From assembly GCA_029747015.1 (NCBI GenBank), contig JAKOGI010000005.1:1292191-1356190 (forward strand): a stretch of 64,000 nucleotides of DNA, in the 5' to 3' direction. Source of the stretch: Carnegiea gigantea. Lineage: Eukaryota > Streptophyta > Magnoliopsida > Caryophyllales > Cactaceae. A program made the translations under genes and the position numbers. The notes under the pieces are model-generated. The model made no database searches. It saw only the letters and a list, made by a program, of their open reading frames with translations, and had not been told where the DNA came from. Within the stretch, counting starts at the first letter, position 1, and each line of letters opens with the position of its first letter. This document shows positions 11,701 to 22,049 of this stretch, in pieces.

Positions 11701-14700
11701 TGAGTTCCAGTGAACTGCAAAATAGAAGCTAGTCTTGCAGAACCTGCAAATCATATTGTGCACTGACCGCTCAGGTTTCTGAATCATGAACACTACCATG
11801 GATCTCTAAAGCTAGCAAATGGAGAAAAGAGAATAATCCAGGATACAAGTGGATAAGAAGTACACATACTGACCTTGCCATGTCTGAGGAACAAATATGA
11901 ATTATCATGCTGAGCATCCTGCACAGATATGTCAAGAACTTCGTTCCCTATCAGTAGCTGCAGACTGCCATCTGACCATTTCACGAAGCGTGCATTGCTT
12001 TCATACTGGAAACATAAAAGATAAAGTGAGAACTGCAAAGCAGCAAGATACCGATTGTACATGAGGATAGGATCACAATTAGTACAGAATGCAGAAAAAT
12101 GGCATAAGCCTTGCAACAAAAAGTTTTAAAATGAAAACCCTGAGCAAGGATATCAAGATAAAACCTCAGCAGGGATAATGAACCCTGACAAGAATCCTAG
12201 GTTGCTAGAATTAATGTGCACGACCCCATCTAGGGAGTATTACACACTAGTTCGATTTTACCTTCTTTTTAATAAGGAAAAGGTAATATATTAATAATAA
12301 AAGATTAGAAGCTCGGCTGCACAGTGAGCATCATACAAAAGGCTATATACGTCCTAAACATAAACTATCCACACAATCAGCCAAATTAATAGAGGAAGAG
12401 CTAAGCTTCCCATTCTTTCAAAAGTAAAGAGTCTTTATGAAATTCTCTTTCAACCTCTGAAGAGGAGATCCTGTACTTTCAAAAACTCTTCTGTTTCTCT
12501 CCCTCCAAATACACCAAAAGATGACATGAGATAGGACCATGGCTTCCTCCTTCTTCTTCTTAACTTTCCTACCAAAAAAACCCTCCCAAACCAAAAGATA
12601 TCTCTTAATGGAATCAGGAGCAACCCAAGAAATGCTCCAGCAACTAAGAGCTAGATTCCAAAGTACTCTCGCCATATGACAATGGAGCAATAAATGATCC
12701 ATATATTTAGCGTCCCTTTTACACATGAAGCATCTATTTGCCAAAATTTCCCCCCCCCCCCTTTTTGTAGGTTGTCACACGTAAGTATGCTCCCGTGTGT
12801 AGCTTCCCACACAAAGAAGAAACCTTAACAGGGGCTAAAGACTTCCAAATGAGCTTGCAAGGGAAACCTTTTTCCGAATGAACCTCGCGAGATGAATACT
12901 TCCCATCAAGAAGCTTCAAATAAAAAGATCTAACAGTGAAGCTCCCCTGAGTGTTTAGATCCCACCTCACTCCATCAATTGACGATTCTCCAAGTTTGGC
13001 CTCGCTAAGCTTATTAAAGAAGCTTACCAGGGAATCATCATCAACGAATCCATCTCGAACAAAAACGTGCCCAAATATTGTTACCAGATACCTGCTGCCT
13101 CGATTTTACCTTTTTACCTGACCAGGATTTACAAATTAAGAGAAAATCAAGAGTGCATTTAGAGCACATGAACTCTACTTCCTTTTCCTTATCTAAAAAA
13201 ATTTTAAATCAATACTTGCCATAGCTACAGCAAGAACCCACTTGAATTGTCTAGGAGGGGAGGTAATGGCTGCTTATTACACAATCTAATTAGGATGGGG
13301 ATCACTCCGCCCCACACCCAGACCATAGGAATCAGGAGCATTTCCACTAACTACGTGCACTCACATCCATTTTAGGAGTGCATGTTGTGATGTATGCTTG
13401 AGAATTGCTTCGTACAACTGTACAAGAATAATAACAACAACAACTCCCTGGGACCCACTTTCGCGAGGTCTGGGGAGATCCAGATGCAAGTAGTTTTACC
13501 TCTACAGCCATGACTGTCTATAGAGAGACCGATTCCGATGGACCTACAAAAGATCTATTATTGCCATTGGCAATAATAAATGTCACAAACAACTATGACC
13601 AATCATAACACAACTATATAATTTATTTATCTTCAGGAAGATGAAGGTGGTTGTATGAAAAATTCAACCTTTTGATTATTGACAATAATCAAATGTATAA
13701 CTATGAATAGTTAAGTAGCAAGATTTTGGTATAATGATAATATCCAATAATATGACATAACCACACCACAAGACAACAATCACACAGTCACACGGAAGGG
13801 TGCCACTTACAGCTATTGATCCATCCGGCTTTTTTACAGTTCTCCAACGCACAATGTTGTTCTCTAGACGAATTCGCTTCTTCATACCAGATTCATCAGT
13901 CACAAATACATCCTCTTCAACATATGTCTTGGGATCAAAAGGTTTTGGGTCGATCCCCATGATATTTGAAACCCTAATGGTGTTCATCTGCCACAAAAGT
14001 GAGTGACTGTTTATTGAGCGACAAATATACCAAGCTTACTAGGTAAGCCAAATAGTAATGATGATTATCCAAAACTGCATATCATTTTGTATTTCCAATG
14101 CATTTGAATATAGAACACACCAAAATGCCATCACTAGGGCATAGTGACTCCAATCAAAAGTTTCTAAAACAAAAGGTACTAAGTGCTAATCAACTCCTTC
14201 GAAAAAGCATTTAGCGGTGAACAAAATGAAGAAAGACACATAATTCATAAATTTACAAACTTCAGAAAGCAAACATCAAACTAATGAATGGAGTAATGGA
14301 CATATTCCCGTCAAGGAAGAGCAGAAGTCCAGTGTCTTGTCAAAATCCAAGATTAGTTGAAAAAGAAAATTTGACTTTTTAAAAAAGATATCAATGATTT
14401 TAGTAAAAAGAGGTTAAACAAGGATCACAAATGCAGTAAGTAGGGAGCAAGGAACACTGCACAGAAGTATGTCATGGCCCCAGATTTAAAGATCAAAAGT
14501 GATTTGATCTAGGAACTGGTTTCATGGTATAGGATCCCCGAACATGATAATTGTCATGCTAGTTTTCATGAGGATTCTAATTTAATTAACTTAGAAAATA
14601 GCATTGGAATTTCAAATAATAGAGTCCACGAAGTTATTGGAGAAAGGACGATAATAATAGATGAAACACCAAGCTTCTTGACCTTCAAAGTTCCTAAGCT

Positions 14701-15774
14701 AGGCTACCAGCAGAAGATCACTGCAAGAACTAGTAAAGACAATGGCTTAATAGGTCAAAGAATCAAAAACTGGTTAGACTGGTTGAAAAAGGTCGGATCA
14801 GATTTTCCAAATCAACGGCTAATCTATGGTGCATAAATCTATATCTTAGGCTTATGCCGACAATAATGTTGACAAGTACTGATAACAAAAATTGTAAACC
14901 ACATAACACCACCACCACTACTCAGTGTTTGTCTCACCTTGACGGGGTCTACGGAGACGCACCATGTAGGCAGTCTTCTTACCCTTGCAGTCTATGTTAC
15001 ATGGACTCGGATATGAGGTGTCGGACACAGGTACAGATCCCAATGTCCGACTTGTCAAAACTCTAATTTTAGGACACGGGAACACCGTCCAAAATTTGGA
15101 CATGGATATGAGGACTCATAACTTTACATATGGAAGTTGCAATTTCAATTTAATCTTCTTAGAATATTTCAATAGTTACAAGGTTGTCAACTTGCCAAAT
15201 AGTTGAACATTAAAGATCCATTAAATTAATAATGAATGAAGAAAGAAAAAGACCACATATTCCTAATTTTTTTCACCCTGCTTTAGAGTTTGGATAAGGG
15301 TCCGACAAGGATCCCATGTCCAATCCACAGAGTATCGTATCCGACACGGGTATGGCAGGGCAAAATGGAAAGTCCGGGTATCATAGCTTGCAGTCATTAT
15401 CCTTACCTATTCTAGTAGAGAGACTGATTCTGAGACCCCTTTTTTCCCAAGAAAACAATTGTTCAGCAATTTCAAGAGACCAATTTCAATACCTGTATCT
15501 TGATACAGCTATAGTGTTCATATTACACACTTCAGACAAGCAATCGTTCTTTAACAATTCCATTAGAAAATCTATTCATTTGCTGATCGTCATCAATTAT
15601 TAACGGAGATCCATGTCATAGTCAAAAACAGCAAAGAGGCTCACGGATGGCAGTCAACAAGCTGATCTAAAGCAACCGGGGGGGGGAGAGACAGATATCC
15701 ATGTCATGGTCAAAAACAGCAAACGAAGAAGCTCGTGAATGGCAGTCAACAAGCTGATCTAAAGCAACAGGGGG

Positions 15775-15821
<47 letters not shown>

Positions 15822-18800
15822 TTCTTCTTTGGATACTCAACTCCAGTTCCAAACAAGCAGACTGATACCAACCAATCAAAATCTTATAGTCTAGAAGACT
15901 AAAACATACAAAAATTGCAACCATAACATCTCATGCCTTTATATCTACAAGAAATTCAGAATTTCCCTCCACGGAGCAAAAGAACAAGAGGCAAAGAACC
16001 TTATCAGGCCGAGCTGGAGGTGGACGCAGAGGTATTTCTAACTCCATTGGGGGACCAACAGGTTTATCCTTAAGTTTAGCTTCAATTTCCTCCTCTGACT
16101 CATAGTGTGCTTCTTCATCACGAACTATGTCATCTGGCATGAGATTCTTCCCATAGCTATCTTCCTCTTCAAGTGGGGATTTCTGAAACATTGAAAACAA
16201 AACAGTAACCACTTTACAGCGGCAAACATCATGACGGAATCCAACTATATATCAGAAACATAAACATAATGCAAAAGAAGTATTACCGGCTGCTGCTCGT
16301 GATGAACACCATATTCTTCTGGCTCTTCCTCATCAGAGTCACCAAATACATCACGGAGTTCAGGGGCTGACTGAGCTACATGTGCCTGGTCCATATCCTC
16401 CTCAGGAGATAACCTATTTAAACAATTATTCTCAGTGAAAAACGAATACTGCTAAATAAGAGAGTGGACAACATGATGTTGGTAAAACCTAAGGGGCTAG
16501 AGAAACAGGCACAAGCCACAGTTCTACATGCAGCGTTAGTATTTAGTGGAAGGCAGAGTCCCCAGTGATGAAAGAAAGCCGTTTGTATCCTAACAAGACA
16601 GCATTTCTAATAAAACAGGTAGATGCAGAATATCATAACAAACAACAGCAATAAGAAACACCATGAAGAACAAGAAGCTCTTCTTCCGGAGCAAGACTTA
16701 CAGATTAATGGCTAGGTTGTAAAACGCAATGCTCATTAAGATAACAATAGCCAAAACAGTGGCATCTTCAGGAAGTAGCCTAGCGGTGGGATGCTTGGTT
16801 TCCACAAAAAAACCAAGGCTCAGTTCCACCTCAGTTGTGTGTGTGTGTAAAATTTGCCCATCCAAAAAAAGGCCAAAACAGTGATTCGCACAGGGGAAAT
16901 TACGGTGAAGGAGATAACCCCAAGTAAGGGGAAAAAATATACATATACAGTAATAGTACTATAAAGCAAAACAGACATGAAAACAAGACTAAAGCACAAA
17001 ACTTCCCAAGAACCTGATCAAATGATCTAGCCTAAATTGTCAGACCAGCAAGAGACGGGATGTGAAGAACCACATGCACCTAACAGATCCTAGTCGACCA
17101 ATTAGAAATATATGCACCAAGTTTTGGACTCCTATAACTTGAAGACTTATTTATACGCATGATGAATTGAATACTACCCTGGTGAATTCTGATACCTCTA
17201 TTAAAAAATATTTAGTTACACAGCAGACTTGGAGCAGTTAACCCATGTAACATTTGAATTTCACATCATAGGATGTGAAGATCAAGGTCTACAGCTCCAT
17301 CCAGTTGCAAACTTGCCCCACTCCTCTCTCTTTTAATACTATATAGAAGTAAGGCATTGCGATTGGCAGGACCAGGAACTTAAACATAGATTCCAATTTC
17401 AGAGACACGATAGTAAAGAAGGGCTCATATGCCATACAGTGACGTCACATGAGGATACATCTGCTGGTGTCGTTATATCACAAATGCTACATTTAGCAGA
17501 CCGAGCAGCTCAGACCACATGAGAACATGATAAGTGATATAAATGGTGATAAGTATACAAAAATAGTCTTGTTTACCCCGGACGTCTAGTCTGACCAACT
17601 TCTTCATCTTCATGGTCAGCATAATGGGGTTCTTGTTCTTCTGATCTCTCTGATCCACTGTCGACCACATCTCTTCTTCTACTGGTCACCACCCTTTGGG
17701 CGTAACCTTCTTTTTCATCACTATCTGTTTCTCTTGCCTCACTTTCTTCCTGTTGCTCACCTACTTCTACTTCTTGTGAGCTTTGCTCTCTTTCGCCTTC
17801 ACTCTCTCCTGCTCCTGGCTCTTCCTCGTGAAAGTCACCTTCACTCTCCCCTTCTGCTTCACCTTGCCCCTCAAAATAAGCCTCACCTTCAACCTCTTGA
17901 TCCCCTTGTTCAGGACCTCCATCATTTTCATCCTAATCAATGCGAAGACAGTAAAATTACAGTGTCACTACCAAGCACAAAGTTGCAATTCTTCACCAAT
18001 CAGAATCATCAAATAACTAGTCTTTAATTGATGGGGAAAACCGTACGTATCAAAAACATAATAATGATAAGACTACAAACTGCCATGTCCTTGGTCAACA
18101 GAAGTCCCTACCGTACTCCAAAAGCCGAGAGAGGCTGAAGAGGAAAAGGGACAAGGACCAGAAAATCCTCACGGCTTTAAATTAAAAAAAATTAAAAAAA
18201 AAAAAAAACTAGATCAGATGGAAATGCATGCTATTCTACAAACATAGACTACACCGCGTAAAAGAAGCAAAGATGCTTCCCTGATAAATTAACAGGGAAC
18301 TAGGGAAGCACCACAAAAATAGCGGTTCCACATGAGCGAAGCATAAGCCATGAAGGCAATAAACTGTCAAGAAGCAACAATTAAAAATTCTACGATTGGA
18401 AATTTGCTGGTAAGATAAGGCTGAAAAAGCCAGGTTGCTCTTTCCCATCATCTTTTCTCTGAAGTTACAACGTGGAAGCAAATATATGCTCACCTCTAAT
18501 TATGTCAAATATATATGATGGTACCGCTTTCAAGCCTTGCAAAAGAAGCAGTTGTAATTTTGAACTTATGGACAAAATAACAGGAGACATTAGATGAACT
18601 ACTGCCCAAAAATTATCAAACTTTGTCAACGTTGCAAGGCAGGGATCCAGCTAAATCAATATGCAAATAAATACATACATAACAAATCTCTCACAAAGGA
18701 ACAAAAGACCTGTCGTGGGCGACATGAAGTGAGCTCCACAAAACAAAGTCAATAGCACGTCACTATGTAACTTCAAAGGAAATCCTATAACAATGGCAAG

Positions 18801-19502
18801 TGATCCCCTAATTCCACAAATCTCTAACCACCTTAACTACAAAATCAATTCAGCGCCCCAAATTAGACCGAGAAACTGCAGTAGTTGAAAAATATCAGAC
18901 CCTTCAGCTGCTTTTCTGTATAACGTACGAGGGCACTCCTAAAGTCCAGCCTAGTCCAAGAAACACTAGTTAGCACTTCTCTTTTGGGAGAAGCCCCTAA
19001 TCAACCCTTCTCCCAAGGGTTCTACATAAAGCATCCTCATTCTCAACAAATAAAGATGCAGTGAGGGCCCCTAGGTCTACGCTGCTGAACACTTCTGTAG
19101 AGTAGATTATCACCTTCATATTCCTCTAATCACCAGTCAGGCACTACTTCAGATCCCAGTTCCATTCAATTTATCAAATTTAGCAATAAAACTCCAACCC
19201 AATATCAATTCCAGATTGATAAGAACCCGAAATCAGGCCTAAAACAATTACCCACTTAAACGGAGGTCACGCACCGACTAAAAACAATCCCTAATTCAAT
19301 TCAATCAGAACCTAAATTAGACAGAAACCATTGAAAACACATAGCATTCTCAACTTTTATGCAGTGATTAATCGCTTACAGAAAGATAATTAGGGCGGTG
19401 GTGATTGGATTCGTGCTCGGAATCAACCTCCTCTTCTTCTTCATCTTCGGATTGCTCACCGAAGAGATTTTGCATCATTTGATGCCGTTTCTCTTCCTTC
19501 AT
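8747..19502 (-). CDS. VIP4: VIP4 / LEO1 homologue, Paf1 transcription-elongation complex subunit
   Basis: Nuclear Leo1 subunit of the Paf1 complex. It travels with RNA polymerase II, supports histone modification and, in Arabidopsis, sustains FLC expression. Minus-strand coding exons: 19502-19380, 17932-17577, 16413-16287, 16182-16000, 13987-13811, 12005-11874, 10523-10344, 10262-10131, 9904-9794, 9707-9453 and 8881-8747. All join in phase to give 636 residues, close to Arabidopsis VIP4. The start gives MKEEKRHQMMQNLFGEQSED, the family's N terminus. A long Glu-rich region follows. The Leo1 core covers about residues 264-426, including VSNIMGIDPKPFD, then the basic segment RKRERVNRKYSKPVDRGRQ. 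The tail is acidic, ends DSDED and includes RKRKEIE-type basic patches. Introns are swollen by retroelements and repeats, but splice sites and frame are intact. The open frame upstream of the ATG is low-complexity leader and is not included. Confidence 0.95.
12265..13099 (-). mobile_element. 5'-truncated LINE (non-LTR retrotransposon) 3' fragment in a VIP4 intron
   Basis: The minus strand encodes the C-terminal part of a plant LINE ORF2. The piece at 12970-12770 (KLIWKSLAPVKV) leads into the zf-RVT domain at 12744-12418, with CFMCKRDAKYMDHLLLHC and CIWRERNRRVFES. The 13-base word TCGATTTTACCTT stands at 12252-12264 and again at 13100-13112, so both ends of the insertion are fixed by a target-site duplication. 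The 5' truncation and A-rich 3' end (T-rich on the plus strand) fit target-primed reverse transcription. A C12 run at 12750-12761 shifts the frame just before the zinc motif. The copy at 34.5-35.7 kb is from the same family. Confidence 0.9.
13420..13550. mobile_element. SINE-like fragment
   Basis: After an ATAATAACAACAACAAC stretch comes a segment with GAGGTCTGGGGAGA, then GATGCAAGTAG, then TTTTACCTCTACAG, then TAGAGAGACCGATTCCGATGG. From memory these ordered blocks resemble the widespread plant SINE with GGGGTCTGGGGAGGG, GTACGCAGACCTTACCCCTACC and GAGAGGCTGTTTCCGATAGACC. No clear tRNA boxes or target-site duplication were found, so it is a fragment. It lies in the VIP4 intron between coding exons 5 and 6. 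Confidence 0.55.
14895..15360. mobile_element. SINE-like fragment followed by a GTCCGAC-rich repeat remnant
   Basis: The first 100 bases (GGGGTCTACGGAGACG, ATGTAGGCAGTCTTCTTACCCTTGC) look like a second diverged copy of the SINE type seen at 13.4 kb. Directly after it, 15010-15115 and 15298-15360 share GTGTCGGACAC/GTCCGAC, CATGTCC and GACACGGGTAT words in mixed orientation. This suggests the two ends of a degraded mobile element about 350 bases long. No coding sequence is present. It lies in the VIP4 intron between exons 4 and 5. Confidence 0.4.
15607..15816. repeat. Tandem duplication (87-bp offset) plus (GA)n microsatellite
   Basis: The segment starting ATCCATGTCATAGTC at 15609 recurs as ATCCATGTCATGGTC at 15696. 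Both copies continue CAAAAACAGCAAA, then TGGCAGTCAACAAGCTGATCT, then AAAGCAAC and a G-run. The second copy runs into a GA repeat to about 15816. The copies differ by a small number of substitutions and indels. The whole unit is intronic in VIP4. Confidence 0.85.
16775..16870 (+). mobile_element. Possible tRNA-derived SINE fragment
   Basis: CTAGCGGTGGGAT resembles a polymerase III A box, and about 50 bases on, GGCTCAGTTCCACC resembles a degraded B box (consensus GGTTCGATTCC). A (TG)n stretch follows. The arrangement is that of many plant tRNA-headed SINEs. It lies in the VIP4 intron between exons 2 and 3, and no target-site duplication was confirmed. Confidence 0.35.
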
Positions 19503-19546
19503 CTTGCTCAAATTCGCCTCTCTGCGAGCTTCAGGTTTTGCAGAGT

Positions 19547-19584
<38 letters not shown>
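19547..19584. repeat. (GA)n microsatellite in the VIP4 5' leader
   Basis: A nearly pure GA repeat, CT on the transcribed strand, begins 45 bases upstream of the VIP4 start codon. CT-rich leaders are frequent in plant genes. It creates the Ser-Leu repeat in the open frame upstream of the ATG. Confidence 0.8.
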
Positions 19585-19619
19585 CGTTTTTGTTTTTTGT
19601 TTTTTTTTTTTCTTTTATC

Positions 19620-20960
19620 GTTTGTTTTCCTCCCTTCTTTGCTCCGTGCCCCGGGTTTGAGTTTTTTTTTGAGGGGGGGGAGGATCAAGGCTTCTCCTGT
19701 TTTGCGTTTGTTTTCCTCCCTCCCTTCAGACGTCGCTTGGGTGACTTCTAGGGGTGAGCACGGTTCTCGGTAAATCGATTCATGAGTAGGTTCGATTTCG
19801 GTTCTTAAAAGTGAGAAATTGGTCCAATTAGTTTTATTATGATTTTTGAAAAACATATCCGAAATCGGAACAAGGAATCGTTGAACTCGTCTGCAAAACA
19901 AGAAGATAATATTTTTTGGCTTTTCCTTGCCTTTTTCTTTTTAATTTTGCGCGTTTTTTTTTCTATTTCGATTTCTTTTTCTACAAATATAAATCTTTAG
20001 GGCAATATATATATTATATACATGAGAACATATACTCTCATTGTCATATCAGCACAATATATCCAAATCAGTTATATAATTAAAAAGTTAACATAGATAA
20101 AAACAGTTACATCTACCCAAGAATATTATCAAATTCTCTCTCCCCCACCCCACAGTCCCCACCCCCCCCCCCACGTTCTCTCTCCCCCCTCCCCCCCCAC
20201 CTTCTCTCTCCTTTGCTTCTTTCCTCTCTGGATCGAATTCATCTTTGTTTCCCATGATCCATGCTTTCATTAATCAAACTTTTGTCTGTTGTTTGATCTG
20301 GCATAGAATGTAGAAAACTTTTCTTTCTTCTTCTAATCAAATTCAACAGTATTAAAGCTTTATGTTGGTTGTTTCCAAATCAATGCTACTAATTAGATCG
20401 AAAGTTATTATTCACCAACAGGAACAATTACTGATTCAACCCGATTTGTTGAATTGTTAACATCCAGCAACGATTAGTTCAAATCTTCAGGGTCACCAAC
20501 TCTCCACTGAGCTATGCACAATCAAGAAGCAATGCACTGAAAGAGAGAGAATGAAAGAATTGAAGGTAAATAGGATGAACTATACAAAATAGAGATACAT
20601 TTACTTGGGCACCATTTATTAGGTTTTTAACCTTTTTTTTTATGCTTTAGATTTCACTTGCTACAATTTAATTGTTGATTTCGTAGTCATAGTTTGATCA
20701 TTAAGGTTTGTAAATTTTGTCATCATCAAAGGAAGTTTATATTAAGGAAGGCTTCTTCGTTCACAATTGTATTGTCGCTAATACAAATTATTCAATTAAT
20801 TATTTGTATCATATTATTTATGGTTTCAAAAGAATAGGTGTTCATCTTGGACTTATCTAATTAGTTTTAAATTTTACTGTACTTTTAGCATACTAGTTCT
20901 AACATTCATATATCGCGTAATAGGTGTTAAAATATAGTCAACCAAAATAAATTTAATTAA
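19620..20960. other. VIP4 upstream region, no gene seen
   Basis: Contains T-rich and C-rich tracts (notably 20140-20215) and AT-rich sequence. Reading frames are low-complexity only. The VIP4 promoter should lie in the first few hundred bases, but I could not identify a convincing TATA box. Confidence 0.4.
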
Positions 20961-20969
20961 TATTCTTAT

Positions 20970-22045
20970 TATATCAAATGAACAAAAAAACCCGCTTTCA
21001 GTGAATATTATATAAGTAGCCAATGAACAAATTAGCTAATCTTAATGAACAACTTCCAAATATAGACTGCGCAATTATCCTATCCTAGTAAACTTTATCA
21101 AGATAACCAATGAACAAATTAGCCAGACTTTATGAACAATTAAAAGGGTCTAATATTTGTTCTTGCAAACTTAAGTTGTCATTTATCCCCTCTAGTGTTG
21201 TTCATTAAGAGTCTCATATTTATTTTACATATATGCATGCTTAACTTGTTCATTGTCTCCGCTAGCGTTGTTCATTGTCACACTAAATCGTGTTCACTAT
21301 ATTTTCTTCCACTACTTCTACTCAACTAATCCACAAGGATTATGTAATTAAAAAATTATCATGAATAGTTTTTTTTTTAAAGGCTTCTTCAGTATATAAA
21401 TTTATTTGCAAAGCCAACCTTGTCGTTAAAATTCCCAAAAAAAAAAAAAAAAAGCTTGTCTGAACTATGTTCACAAATCAAGTACATAATGTTCGTTCCT
21501 AAATTTACTACTGTTCAATAGGTATTGTAAAATTTTCACCGTATGTTATGAACAAATATCCTCCCACAAGAGTACTTTTTTTAAAGCATCCAATGAACAA
21601 GTTGACGAGCCTCGGTGAACAATTAAGATTCACATGCCAATAGTGAACACGATTGAAACAATAAACGAACAAATTGGACACTCTCAGTGAACTATGTAAC
21701 AATATGTATGTAAATATCATCCTATGGTGAACTTTATTAAGACGTATGTAACAAGTCATTTGGCTTACATATATATAATGTTTGTTCAATATCTCCACTG
21801 GTGTACTTCATTGTGGCACTGCAAATTGTTCACTATAGTAGTTGTTTTCATTTACAACTTCCACTCAACTAATCCACGTAAAAAATATGTTGACAACCTT
21901 TATTTGAACAATGAAAAAAAATACAAAAAATCTCATCCAATAAATAGGTAAATATTATTCATGAATCATGAATCCTACTATTAGTGAACAATACCAAGAC
22001 ATACAATGAACAAGTCGATGAGAATTAATGAACAATTACATAGTA
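20970..22045. repeat. Unclassified domain rich in AATGAACAA / TTGTTCATT words
   Basis: About 25 near-copies of AATGAACAA and variants (GTGAACAA, TATGAACAA), or the complement TTGTTCATT, occur in roughly 1.07 kb; examples are at 21021, 21043, 21108, 21131, 21189, 21246, 21269, 21549, 21591, 21616, 22003 and 22027. Longer similarity links two half-units: GTTCACTATA then TTCC/TTCCACT then ACTCAACTAATCCAC at about 21290-21345 and at 21828-21875, an offset near 535 bases. Forward words dominate at the start of each half and complementary words at its end. No coding capacity is seen. Confidence 0.6.
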
Positions 22046-22049
22046 ATCG

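Noticed and set aside
19503..19901. In-frame open sequence of 133 codons upstream of the VIP4 ATG
   Set aside because: It is low-complexity (Ser-Leu repeat from a GA tract, Lys-rich stretches). The known VIP4 N terminus starts at 19502, so this is leader or promoter DNA.
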